Source: Lachnospiraceae bacterium (GTDB taxonomy: Bacteria > Bacillota > Clostridia > Lachnospirales > Lachnospiraceae). From it: a DNA stretch of 22,340 nucleotides. How positions within the stretch are numbered: the stretch's first letter is position 1; each line of letters opens with the position of its first letter. Below, one piece after another: positions 1-6,268 of this stretch. The notes below the pieces were generated by a model. It searched no databases, was not told the origin of the DNA, and worked only from the letters and a program-made list of their open reading frames with translations. Location of the stretch: contig CAAGPW010000132.1 in NCBI GenBank assembly GCA_900771955.1, forward strand, positions 1 to 22,340. Direction: 5' to 3'. A program made the translations under genes and the position numbers.

Positions 1-420
1 AATCCGCGCTCCCGCGAGGGGAGCGACGCAAACGAGTAGCAACAACAACGGAAACACGCAATTTCAATCCGCGCTCCCGCGAGGGGAGCGACACTGGAAT
101 TGCAGTGCCATGACACCATCAGAAAATTTCAATCCGCGCTCCCGCGAGGGGAGCGACTTCTGACGGAGATTGACATTTGCAATGCGTTCCAATTTCAATC
201 CGCGCTCCCGCGAGGGGAGCGACGATGCAGACCCTAACAATTTACCGTCAGACGCAATTTCAATCCGCGCTCCCGCGAGGGGAGCGACCGAGAGCGTTGC
301 GGTCGCATGGGGATACAAAGGAATTTCAATCCGCGCTCCCGCGAGGGGAGCGACCAACATTCAGATTCCCACTGGTGGAACTGTTGGGATTTCAATCCGC
401 GCTCCCGCGAGGGGAGCGAC
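1..420 (-). CRISPR. Type I-C CRISPR array, leader-proximal end (7 repeats, 6 spacers)
   Basis: Six complete identical 32-bp repeats lie at 61-92, 126-157, 192-223, 257-288, 323-354 and 389-420. A seventh at 1-27 has lost five bases to the window edge, so the array continues to the left. Spacers are 28-60, 93-125, 158-191, 224-256, 289-322 and 355-388 (33 or 34 nt), all different. Read on the minus strand the repeat starts GTCGCTCCC, folds as a 7-bp stem (CGCTCCC/GGGAGCG) with a 5-nt loop, and ends with the 11-nt handle CGGATTGAAAT, which is the type I-C form. Transcription is therefore expected on the minus strand, away from cas2, so spacer 355-388 is the newest. Identical repeats suggest an active leader end. 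I could not recognise any spacer target. Confidence 0.99.
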
Positions 421-594
421 AGCAATTTTCGCCAAAAAAATTCTCTTTTCTCTCGGCGAAAATTGTCTAATACATTTAATATTTTCAAAAGTGTTTCTAA
501 TAAAAAACACTCTTGTATGTTATTCCAAATTTTTCTGTTGTTTTTCAGGTGCGAATCCCCCACACATTTTATGTGTGCTTGGCGTTCGCACCAG
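421..594 (-). promoter_or_regulatory. CRISPR leader between cas2 and the array
   Basis: This A/T-rich, non-coding stretch lies between the cas2 stop and the first repeat. It holds three inverted repeats. A perfect 11-bp pair, 423-433 and 455-465, sits 2 bp from the first repeat. A 7-bp pair is at 490-496 and 505-511. A nested structure has outer arms 548-555/585-592 (GGTGCGAA/TTCGCACC) and inner arms 561-567/571-577, starting 2 bp after the cas2 stop. A possible extended -10 (TGTATTAG on the minus strand, hexamer 467-472) would start the pre-crRNA about 40 nt before the first repeat, but I see no good -35. None of the hairpins has a U-tract. Leader identity is certain from position; the promoter call is weak. 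Confidence 0.85.
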
Positions 595-885
595 TTACAG
601 AATCAGTGTCTGATCCGGGGCAATCCCTCTGTCCACCCCGATATGTTCTATCTTGGTCTGGTATTTATTGCCAAGGTAATAAAATCGAAGGCTGTCCTTT
701 TCTGTATCGATGATGTCCTCAAGTGTCGCCTTCAGTGCAATGCTCTGTGCATTGTCCAAAATGCATTCAAACACGGAATTTTGGACTCTTCTGCCGTAAT
801 TGACGCATTGCTTTGCTACTTTGCGCAGTCTTGCTTTGCCGGCTGCATTCTCTGTGTTGACATCATATGTGATTAACACTAACAT
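595..885 (-). CDS. cas2: Cas2, CRISPR adaptation endoribonuclease-fold subunit
   Basis: Cas2 is the central dimer of the Cas1-Cas2 integrase that inserts new spacers. The 96-aa product has the usual length and begins MLVLITYDVNTENAAGK, a ferredoxin-fold first strand with the family Asp (YDV); it continues with the RRVQNSVFECIL segment typical of I-C Cas2. An upstream in-frame ATG at 903 would add six residues and overlap cas1, but the ATG at 885 has GAGGTG five bases upstream and gives the family N-terminus, so I use 885. That start lies 8 bp after the cas1 stop. It is the last cas gene, followed directly by the leader. In many systems Cas2 is structural rather than catalytic. Confidence 0.96.
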   Translation of the reverse strand: MLVLITYDVNTENAAGKARLRKVAKQCVNYGRRVQNSVFECILDNAQSIALKATLEDIIDTEKDSLRFYYLGNKYQTKIEHIGVDRGIAPDQTLIL

Positions 886-893
886 ATCACACC

Positions 894-1925
894 TCACTTC
901 CACAGGAACGCAGGATAACCGTCCAGATCACCTCGTAAAAATCGTGCTAGCAGCATTGCCTGTACATAAGGAACCATGCCCCATTCCACTTTTTCCTGCA
1001 AGTAGGGATGTGTTATGGTCTCTTTTTTACGATTCTGCCATTCCGTCAGTATTAGCTTTCGTCCATCATCATCCAGGAGAACTGCGCCGTTTTCCTTCTG
1101 GGTAAAATTCTTGGCTGTGATCATCCGCTTATTCACCAGTGACAATACAAAACGATCTGCCAACACAGATCTCAGTTCTTCCATCATGTCCAGTGCCAAA
1201 GATGCTCTGCCCGGGCGCTCTGTATGAAGATATCCCACGCAGGGATCTAACCCTACACATTCCAACGCAGATGCTTCCATATTTGTCAGCAAAGTATACA
1301 CAAAAGACAGCATCGCATTCATTTTATCGAGAGGTGGTCTCTTGTTTCTTCCCTGAAATGCAAAATCTTTTTTCTGCTGTAGAATCAATTCATCGAATAC
1401 CCCAAAGTAAATGCTGGCTGCCTCTCCCTCATATCCTCTGAGTTCATCCTTGGAAGTACTGTTCTGAATCATCACCAAGGATTTTTTCAGCATTTCGGAT
1501 GCATTTTTTACCCGTTCCGCATCGATCTGCATACTATGATCTCTGACTGCCCGTTCCAGAACCCACCTGGCATTATGCACTTTTCCGAGGATACAGTTTT
1601 TGGAAATCTCCAATCCCACCAGTTCATCTTTGCTGCTGGCATACTGTTGCTCCCTCAGAATTACATTGCCCCGCACTTTTCCGGTCACCCGCGCCAGAAA
1701 ATTTCCCTGAGGAGTCATGTAACACAGAGAAATATTTCGCTCCGCACAGGCACCCATAAGAGCCGGACTGGTTCCCCGGTATCCGAACGATACAATTCCC
1801 TCGAGGTTATGCAGCGGAACTCTGCCAAGTTCTTTTTTATCATCATAGATAACGATATTTTCACCATCTAACGCCAGATAACTGTTTTCGGAAGTAACAT
1901 ATAACGTATTCAACAATTTTTTCAT
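894..1925 (-). CDS. cas1: Cas1, CRISPR integrase
   Basis: Cas1 is the metal-dependent integrase that joins prespacers to the leader-repeat junction. The 343-aa protein is of normal type I-C length. It has an N-terminal beta domain (about 1-85) and a helical catalytic domain. The metal ligands can be read: E166 in RGYEGEAA, H234 in GYLHTERPGR, and D246/E249 in LALDMMEELR. The active site looks intact. The ATG at 1925 overlaps the cas4 stop by four bases (ATGA), so the two are translationally coupled, which fits the known Cas4-Cas1 complex that selects PAM-containing prespacers. The cas2 start follows 8 bp after the stop. Confidence 0.98.
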   Translation of the reverse strand: MKKLLNTLYVTSENSYLALDGENIVIYDDKKELGRVPLHNLEGIVSFGYRGTSPALMGACAERNISLCYMTPQGNFLARVTGKVRGNVILREQQYASSKDELVGLEISKNCILGKVHNARWVLERAVRDHSMQIDAERVKNASEMLKKSLVMIQNSTSKDELRGYEGEAASIYFGVFDELILQQKKDFAFQGRNKRPPLDKMNAMLSFVYTLLTNMEASALECVGLDPCVGYLHTERPGRASLALDMMEELRSVLADRFVLSLVNKRMITAKNFTQKENGAVLLDDDGRKLILTEWQNRKKETITHPYLQEKVEWGMVPYVQAMLLARFLRGDLDGYPAFLWK

Positions 1926-2587
1926 ACGTTTTCCTCCATAAGTGCCTGTTCCATATAGCTCTTAACGGAACCGATCTTCCCAAGTCTCGGCATGCAGAGT
2001 TCCTTTAAGGAGCAGGATGTGCAGCCTTTTCCTGTCTTTACTTTCGGCGTATATTGCCGTTCGTAATATTGATGCATTTCCTGAAACATTTCTCTCACTT
2101 CGCTGCGAAGTTCTTCCGTGATCTCCACAATCTCCCTCCGCTTTGTCTCTCCGTAAAACAGTGCGCCTTCCGGAATCTGCGTGGAAAACATTTCTTCCAG
2201 ACACATTGCCTGTGCCGCTAATTGTAATTTGTCTTCCTCCGTGATCTTGGGTTTTCCCTTTTTGTATTCAATGGGATATACAGAAAAATTACCTCTATGT
2301 CCGTGCAGCCGGATGCCATCCTCACATCTGTGAAATTCCACTACATCACATTCGCCCGTGACGCCCATTTCTCTGGACGCCACGGGTAATGCCCTCGCTA
2401 TGATCGTGTCTTTTCGTTTCTCGGTAAGGTAGGGATCATGTGCCTTTTTATGCATCAGTTCTCCGATCACCGTATGTTCATTTTCTGCCCACTGCTGCTC
2501 TATGTGAATCAATGCCCACTGTCTCTTGCAGAATCTGAAATGTTGGATTCCGGATATCATAAGATAAGCATCTTCTGCATATTCCAT
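1922..2587 (-). CDS. cas4: Cas4, RecB-like iron-sulfur exonuclease for spacer acquisition
   Basis: Cas4 trims prespacer ends and fixes PAM choice and orientation during adaptation. The 221-aa protein shows the four iron-sulfur cysteines: C20 in RFCKRQ and C189, C192, C198 near the C-terminus (GCTSCSLKELC). It also has the RecB-type nuclease residues D81 (GECDVVEF), E107 and K109 (PIEYKKGKP), and a Gln in LAAQAM (about 126). All key residues are present, so it should be active. Its ATG overlaps the cas7c stop by one base (TAATG), and its own stop overlaps cas1 (ATGA), marking a tightly coupled operon. Confidence 0.97.
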   Translation of the reverse strand: MEYAEDAYLMISGIQHFRFCKRQWALIHIEQQWAENEHTVIGELMHKKAHDPYLTEKRKDTIIARALPVASREMGVTGECDVVEFHRCEDGIRLHGHRGNFSVYPIEYKKGKPKITEEDKLQLAAQAMCLEEMFSTQIPEGALFYGETKRREIVEITEELRSEVREMFQEMHQYYERQYTPKVKTGKGCTSCSLKELCMPRLGKIGSVKSYMEQALMEENV

Positions 2588-3498
2588 TAATTCATCCTTC
2601 TTACTTCCACGGAATCAGGGATCTGTTCCTCATGAACGGTAACCGTATAGTCCTGATATTTTCTGGGATACTCCACGCCCTCATTTCTCTTTACCTCTAC
2701 GGCATCGAACAATTTATATGCCGGGCAGTCTCCCAGTTCTTTGCTATGCTTAAATACGATCAGTTCCCGCACTGCCATATTACCTCTCGCCGCAGAATGG
2801 TCCACTTCGAACATATTCATGATTGCTTCCCATAACAGTTCCAGATCGTCCTCGGAAAATCCGGTTACTTTCCGCGCAAGGTTTGCGGAAATATAACCCT
2901 CTGCCCGGTACAATCCGTAAGGAACAATGGTTTTTCTGCCCATTTCTGTATTCTTGTTTTCCGCGTCCTTTTCTGTGGTAATGGCAACTCGGGTGATGGT
3001 TACTTCCTGGCTGATGATCGGATCGATACTTCTGGCAAATCCGATCTGCACGGGACCTCTCACCTGACCGCAATTCAGTGATGCCTTGACAAAAGTAGTC
3101 ATTACAGCGCCAAAGGTACGGATGTCATAGAAATTCCGACACATATAATCCTTCAGTTTGATGTCCGTATCGGGATCATTTTTCTTTAATTTTTTGAGTT
3201 CTTCCGTCACCTTTTTATCATCCGTCTCAGTAATGCCCATATCGGCACAGGCTTCTCTGTCGCTGCGGTTTAAGGGTACATCTTCTTTGATATAGATTTT
3301 ATACCCCTGTGCATCCTCTTTTACAGTCTCGACGTAATTGCGGATCTTACGCTTCAGACAGACATCCGTTACCAGTCCCAGCCCGCTCTCAGGATCCACT
3401 CTGGGCATATTACCGGCATCGGGATCTCCGTTGGGATTGCCGTTCTCCACATCAAATAATACTACGAACTCATATCTGTTTTTGATTGCTTCACTCAT
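2587..3498 (-). CDS. cas7c: Cas7c (Csd2), Cascade backbone subunit
   Basis: Cas7c polymerises along the crRNA spacer to form the Cascade backbone. The 303-aa product carries the Csd2 signature near residues 19-33 (NGNPNGDPDAGNMPR), followed by VTDVCLKRKIRNYV. The central DIRTFGAVMTT and VRGPVQIGFARSIDP segments are typical of the family. The length is standard for Cas7c. The start ATG at 3498 directly abuts the cas8c stop codon, and the gene ends in a one-base overlap with cas4. Nothing looks broken. Confidence 0.97.
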   Translation of the reverse strand: MSEAIKNRYEFVVLFDVENGNPNGDPDAGNMPRVDPESGLGLVTDVCLKRKIRNYVETVKEDAQGYKIYIKEDVPLNRSDREACADMGITETDDKKVTEELKKLKKNDPDTDIKLKDYMCRNFYDIRTFGAVMTTFVKASLNCGQVRGPVQIGFARSIDPIISQEVTITRVAITTEKDAENKNTEMGRKTIVPYGLYRAEGYISANLARKVTGFSEDDLELLWEAIMNMFEVDHSAARGNMAVRELIVFKHSKELGDCPAYKLFDAVEVKRNEGVEYPRKYQDYTVTVHEEQIPDSVEVRRMN

Positions 3499-3864
3499 TT
3501 ATTTGTCCTCCCCTTTTTTATATTTTTCCTGCTGCTGATGATAGTAGCCAATATTAAATTCTCCCTGCTGTTCCAGGGATAAGCGTTTCGGAAAATCATC
3601 AAATTTGCTCATAATTTTCCCCACTTCTTTTTCGTAATAGACTTTCGCTCCGCCTTTATCCCGTTCCAACTTTTTCATATGGCTGTTTTTCAGTTTGAGC
3701 AACACCGGGAAAATAACTGCCGGCGTCGCACATGCGGAATTAAAATAGCGGTCATGAATTGTCGTAGTGATCGTCGGATTTGCCTCTTTCTGTATGCTCT
3801 CCAATACAGAAAACAATCTTCCCAATACATAGGCTATGTCATTGCGGTTTTCGTCCAATCCCAT
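3499..3864 (-). CDS. cas11c: Cas11c, Cascade small subunit made from an internal start in cas8c
   Basis: In studied type I-C systems the small subunit is translated from within cas8c, in the same frame, and is about 120 residues long. Here an in-frame ATG at 3864 is preceded by AAAGGAG (3873-3879) with 8 bases between, as good a ribosome binding site as that of any cas gene. It yields a 121-residue, helix-rich, basic protein starting MGLDENRNDIAYVLGRLF and ending at the cas8c stop. Another in-frame Met lies upstream (MKGENLMG), but the spacing favours this one. The site and length are seen directly; the role comes from the family. Confidence 0.82.
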   Translation of the reverse strand: MGLDENRNDIAYVLGRLFSVLESIQKEANPTITTTIHDRYFNSACATPAVIFPVLLKLKNSHMKKLERDKGGAKVYYEKEVGKIMSKFDDFPKRLSLEQQGEFNIGYYHQQQEKYKKGEDK

Positions 3865-5229
3865 GAGATTTTCTCCTTTCATACAATTATAATTTTTGAT
3901 CAAAACTGCTTTGATGATAGCAGCGCGTTTCCAGTTCACATTACCGCACTCTGCACGGATACGAATCAGGGTGTCGGTATACAGGCTTGCCGGATATCGT
4001 CCTCCGGATAAAATCGCCTGCAATACCAGTGCAGCCATATTCGGAACCGGTGTCTTATCTTTTGATTTCTGGTTTACCGTCTCATTCAACATGTCACGAA
4101 TTCCCAGATAATCCTGTTCTTCCCATGCCGGTTTTACGATTTTGAGCCGCTCATAATGATCCGCTATATTCTGCAGAATTTTCCCAAAAGAATTCACATA
4201 GAAAAAGCGGACTGACAGCCGTGCTGCATTCGGTGCCAGCGCCAGTATGTAAAAGTTCTGTTTCGGGTCCATCTCTGCATCTTCCAGGTAAACCTTAGTG
4301 TTTTCCTTCAGACTGTCAAAAATGTCCTTCAGTTTCTTTTGGTTATCTTTCGTAGGCTTAAACATATTCAGAAAACACTTCTGATACTGCTCTTTACCGC
4401 TCTCTGCCCAGTACACGATCATGGAATCCCCCAGGGAAAAGGTGTAATCCCGCTGGGCCAGCAGATAATTCAGCGCAGTAGTATATGCAAATTCCGCATA
4501 TTTTCCCACCGGCGCATTATAACTCTGCTCCTTTCCGTAAGACTCAAATGACGGTGCATTGAATGACACCAGCGCTGCTCCGCTGGACTGTGCCCCGGGT
4601 ACTCCCTTGATTGCTTTATGAATTCGTGATATCTCGGCTTTTTTACCGGTAACCATACAAATGCCGTTATCTTCTCCGACATTCTTCGTCCGATAATCCT
4701 CCCAGCAGTCACGAATCTCCGGATCCTCCTGCGCTTCCTGCCCTTCTACGGAGAAAATAAGATTGCCGCCTTCCGTCAGTTCTTCCCAGTTCTCGCGGAT
4801 CACAGGATGTTCCGCTGCTTTCTGCGGATCCCATTTTTCAAAATACGCTAAAATTGCCCGGGCTGTTTTTCCCTGTGCAGATTGCAGGATCTGTCCATGT
4901 TTTTCTTTTGTTGCCTGGAAGCAATCCATTACACGTGCGTTCGGTCCTTCTGCATCAATACCCAACATATACTTGGAATTGTCACACAGAAAATTTGCCA
5001 CTACGCCGGAGGATCTGGTCACCATCTCCGGTATGACGAGATTTGCCGGTGCCCAGACTGTTTTTTTGCCACGCATATCCTCTATTTTTCGGGAGGTAAT
5101 ACCTATGATATCTCCCTCCGAAGACAAATTGATTTCATAGGACACTTTTGCATGGCACCATCCAAGTCTGGAAACTTTTCCCTGTTCCACCAGATTTTCA
5201 TAGTATTTCACCAGTGCCTGTAATATCAT
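3499..5229 (-). CDS. cas8c: Cas8c (Csd1), Cascade large subunit
   Basis: Cas8c recognises the PAM and recruits Cas3 in the type I-C Cascade. The 576-aa protein starts MILQALVKYYENLVEQGKV, the family N-terminus, and contains the conserved central block with GVPGAQSSGAALVSFNAP and SFESYGKEQSYNAPV (about residues 215-245). A longer reading from a TTG at 5244 is possible, but the ATG at 5229 forms a four-base ATGA overlap with the cas5c stop and has GAGGTG five bases upstream, so 5229 is chosen. The last 121 codons also encode a separate small subunit from an internal start (see 3499-3864). Confidence 0.97.
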   Translation of the reverse strand: MILQALVKYYENLVEQGKVSRLGWCHAKVSYEINLSSEGDIIGITSRKIEDMRGKKTVWAPANLVIPEMVTRSSGVVANFLCDNSKYMLGIDAEGPNARVMDCFQATKEKHGQILQSAQGKTARAILAYFEKWDPQKAAEHPVIRENWEELTEGGNLIFSVEGQEAQEDPEIRDCWEDYRTKNVGEDNGICMVTGKKAEISRIHKAIKGVPGAQSSGAALVSFNAPSFESYGKEQSYNAPVGKYAEFAYTTALNYLLAQRDYTFSLGDSMIVYWAESGKEQYQKCFLNMFKPTKDNQKKLKDIFDSLKENTKVYLEDAEMDPKQNFYILALAPNAARLSVRFFYVNSFGKILQNIADHYERLKIVKPAWEEQDYLGIRDMLNETVNQKSKDKTPVPNMAALVLQAILSGGRYPASLYTDTLIRIRAECGNVNWKRAAIIKAVLIKNYNCMKGENLMGLDENRNDIAYVLGRLFSVLESIQKEANPTITTTIHDRYFNSACATPAVIFPVLLKLKNSHMKKLERDKGGAKVYYEKEVGKIMSKFDDFPKRLSLEQQGEFNIGYYHQQQEKYKKGEDK

Positions 5230-5888
5230 CGCAGCACCTCGCAATCTCGCAGATCCACCACGCCATGACGCATTACCGCCCGGAAAAACATAGGCTGGAT
5301 ATTTTCCAGATCACTGTAATCCATGTCGTATAGCATAAGTCCAAGATCCTTCTCTGCAACTACATCATAGGCGGTATGAATCTCTTCTTCCTCACAGAGA
5401 GCAAAATTTGCCGGAAATTCTCTACAGCCAAAGTACGGCATATGATAGCATTCTCCTCTTTGCAATCGTCTCATGATAATGTCCTTGAATTTCCCGGGAT
5501 TATCAGAATCATTTGCTCTCTCTGTCATCTCAAAATGAGCCTCGATAGTATAACTTACATTGCAGAGCAGTTGTGATGCTCTCTGCACAATGTCTTCCTT
5601 CGTACTTATGTACAATGGTTTGTCTGCACCGTTATATGCCTGCAATACATTGCTTGCCAGGATCTTGCTTTTTACTTCATTCCGTCGTACACTTGTAAAT
5701 TGAATAGGTTTTTTGACATAGATTTTGTCGATGATCCACCGCATTCCAGGATGCCAGTATATGGCTTCCAAAATGCCGCGTGCCGCTGAGGGCGTGATGA
5801 TGTCATAGCTGTAGCGTTCAACTTTGAGTTCGGGTCTCGAAAACAATGCATAGTCTCCCCATACATTTACTTTTACTCCGACTCCCAT
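5226..5888 (-). CDS. cas5c: Cas5c (Cas5d), crRNA-processing Cascade subunit
   Basis: In type I-C, Cas5c replaces Cas6: it cuts pre-crRNA at the base of the repeat hairpin and stays on the 11-nt 5' handle. The 220-aa protein starts MGVGVKVNVWGDYALFSRPE, with the glycine-rich C-terminal region CYHMPYFGCREFPANF (147-162). Y44 (EAIYWHP) is the likely match of the catalytic Tyr and K133 (PGKFKD) of the catalytic Lys. The next residue, commonly His in this family as I recall it, is Phe134 here. The ATG at 5888 has AAGGTGG at good spacing. It is the first gene of the downstream cas unit, with a predicted promoter at 6049-6077 and an untranslated leader of about 150 nt. Confidence 0.96.
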   Translation of the reverse strand: MGVGVKVNVWGDYALFSRPELKVERYSYDIITPSAARGILEAIYWHPGMRWIIDKIYVKKPIQFTSVRRNEVKSKILASNVLQAYNGADKPLYISTKEDIVQRASQLLCNVSYTIEAHFEMTERANDSDNPGKFKDIIMRRLQRGECYHMPYFGCREFPANFALCEEEEIHTAYDVVAEKDLGLMLYDMDYSDLENIQPMFFRAVMRHGVVDLRDCEVLR

Positions 5889-6048
5889 TTATTCCACCTT
5901 CTTTCCACAATTAAAGCGCTGTTCCCGTTTACTGTTCCCTTGTAGTACTATTTTCTGTCTGACAATAATACCCCCTTTGTAAAATACTGTCTTTTTGTAG
6001 ATATGACATGACAATATTTTAGATTATCTGTATTTATCTGACAAATTC

Positions 6049-6077
6049 ACTATACTACAAGTCTTACACATTTGCAA
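6049..6077 (-). promoter_or_regulatory. Predicted promoter of cas5c-cas8c-cas7c-cas4-cas1-cas2
   Basis: On the minus strand, TTGCAA (6077-6072) and TATAGT (6054-6049) are separated by exactly 17 bp; they match the sigma-A consensus at 4 of 6 and 5 of 6. Transcription would start near 6042, leaving about 153 nt before the cas5c ATG. It is the best-spaced pair in the gap. The presumed crRNA-guided repressor site at 6079-6115 ends one base from the -35 box. Confidence 0.6.
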
Positions 6078-6078
6078 T

Positions 6079-6115
6079 ACCTAATTTTTCTTTTGTTACA
6101 TTAATTTCAATTGAA
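6079..6115 (-). promoter_or_regulatory. Putative Cascade operator: TTC PAM plus protospacer for the crRNA-like RNA
   Basis: Minus-strand TTC (6115-6113), the usual type I-C PAM, is followed from 6112 by a sequence matching the pseudo-spacer at 6193 onward: matches at 1-5, 7-10, 13-17 and 19; mismatches at 6, 11, 12 and 18; little match after 19. A 34-nt protospacer would end at 6079, one base before the cas5c -35 box. The site overlaps a near-perfect 26-bp palindrome (6098-6123, 12 of 13 pairs), so the plus strand holds a second, weaker TTC-flanked match from 6109. The palindrome could alternatively be an ordinary protein operator. Confidence 0.65.
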
Positions 6116-6151
6116 GTTAATGTCGAAAGTGTTAGCTTTTTTCGAATTATA

Positions 6152-6160
6152 TGATATACT
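6152..6160 (+). promoter_or_regulatory. Extended -10 promoter of the crRNA-like RNA
   Basis: TGATATACT is a TGn extended -10 element with a 5-of-6 hexamer at 6155-6160. Initiation is expected near 6167, which is the first base of the degenerate repeat. The -35 region (about 6132-6137, TTAGCT) is poor, as is usual for extended -10 promoters. Confidence 0.55.
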
Positions 6161-6166
6161 TTGAAT

Positions 6167-6251
6167 GTCAGGTATATCCTGTGGATTGAAATAATTGTAA
6201 TTTTTGTAAAATTGCAAGGTAGCGGTACACTTTTCCATCGTGTACCGCTAC
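6167..6251 (+). ncRNA. CreR/CreA-like crRNA-resembling RNA (degenerate repeat, pseudo-spacer, hairpin)
   Basis: From 6167 the plus strand reads GTC, then a stem-loop CAGG-TATAT-CCTG (6169-6181), then the handle TGGATTGAAAT (6182-6192). This has the layout of the array repeat: the same GTC start, a 5-nt loop and an 11-nt handle directly after the stem, with 10 of 11 handle bases equal. The stem is 4 bp instead of 7. The pseudo-spacer follows from 6193, and a perfect 12-bp hairpin (6219-6230/6240-6251) closes the unit, with a modest U-rich tail. There is no second repeat. Related RNAs in other CRISPR types guide Cascade to cas or toxin promoters through a short seed match; here the match is just upstream of the cas5c promoter. 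A decayed array remnant is the alternative, but the promoter, the PAM and the mismatch pattern argue against it. Confidence 0.72.
6219..6251. terminator. 12-bp perfect hairpin downstream of cas3 and of the crRNA-like RNA
   Basis: The arms GTAGCGGTACAC (6219-6230) and its complement (6240-6251) enclose a 9-nt loop. The hairpin lies 18 bp beyond the cas3 stop and at the end of the pseudo-spacer. Neither side has a clean T-run: plus continues TTCCATTT, minus CTTGCAATTTT. It may serve as a weak two-way terminator or as the 3' stabilising end of the small RNA. Confidence 0.5.
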
Positions 6252-6268
6252 TTCCATTTACTGCAATA

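Noticed and set aside
548..592. Nested hairpin after cas2 as an intrinsic terminator
   Set aside because: Neither strand has a T-run after the stem; termination here would also cut off the array if it is read through from cas.
64..876. Several open frames across the repeats and leader on both strands
   Set aside because: They translate the CRISPR repeat into periodic peptides such as IRAPARGAT and have no ribosome binding sites.
5230..5244. TTG start 15 bp upstream for cas8c
   Set aside because: The ATG at 5229 has the ATGA overlap with cas5c, a good GAGGTG and the family N-terminus.
5964..5985. Second resemblance to the pseudo-spacer near cas5c (shared TTTGTAAAAT)
   Set aside because: No TTC PAM, no seed match, and an A/T-rich word; treated as chance.
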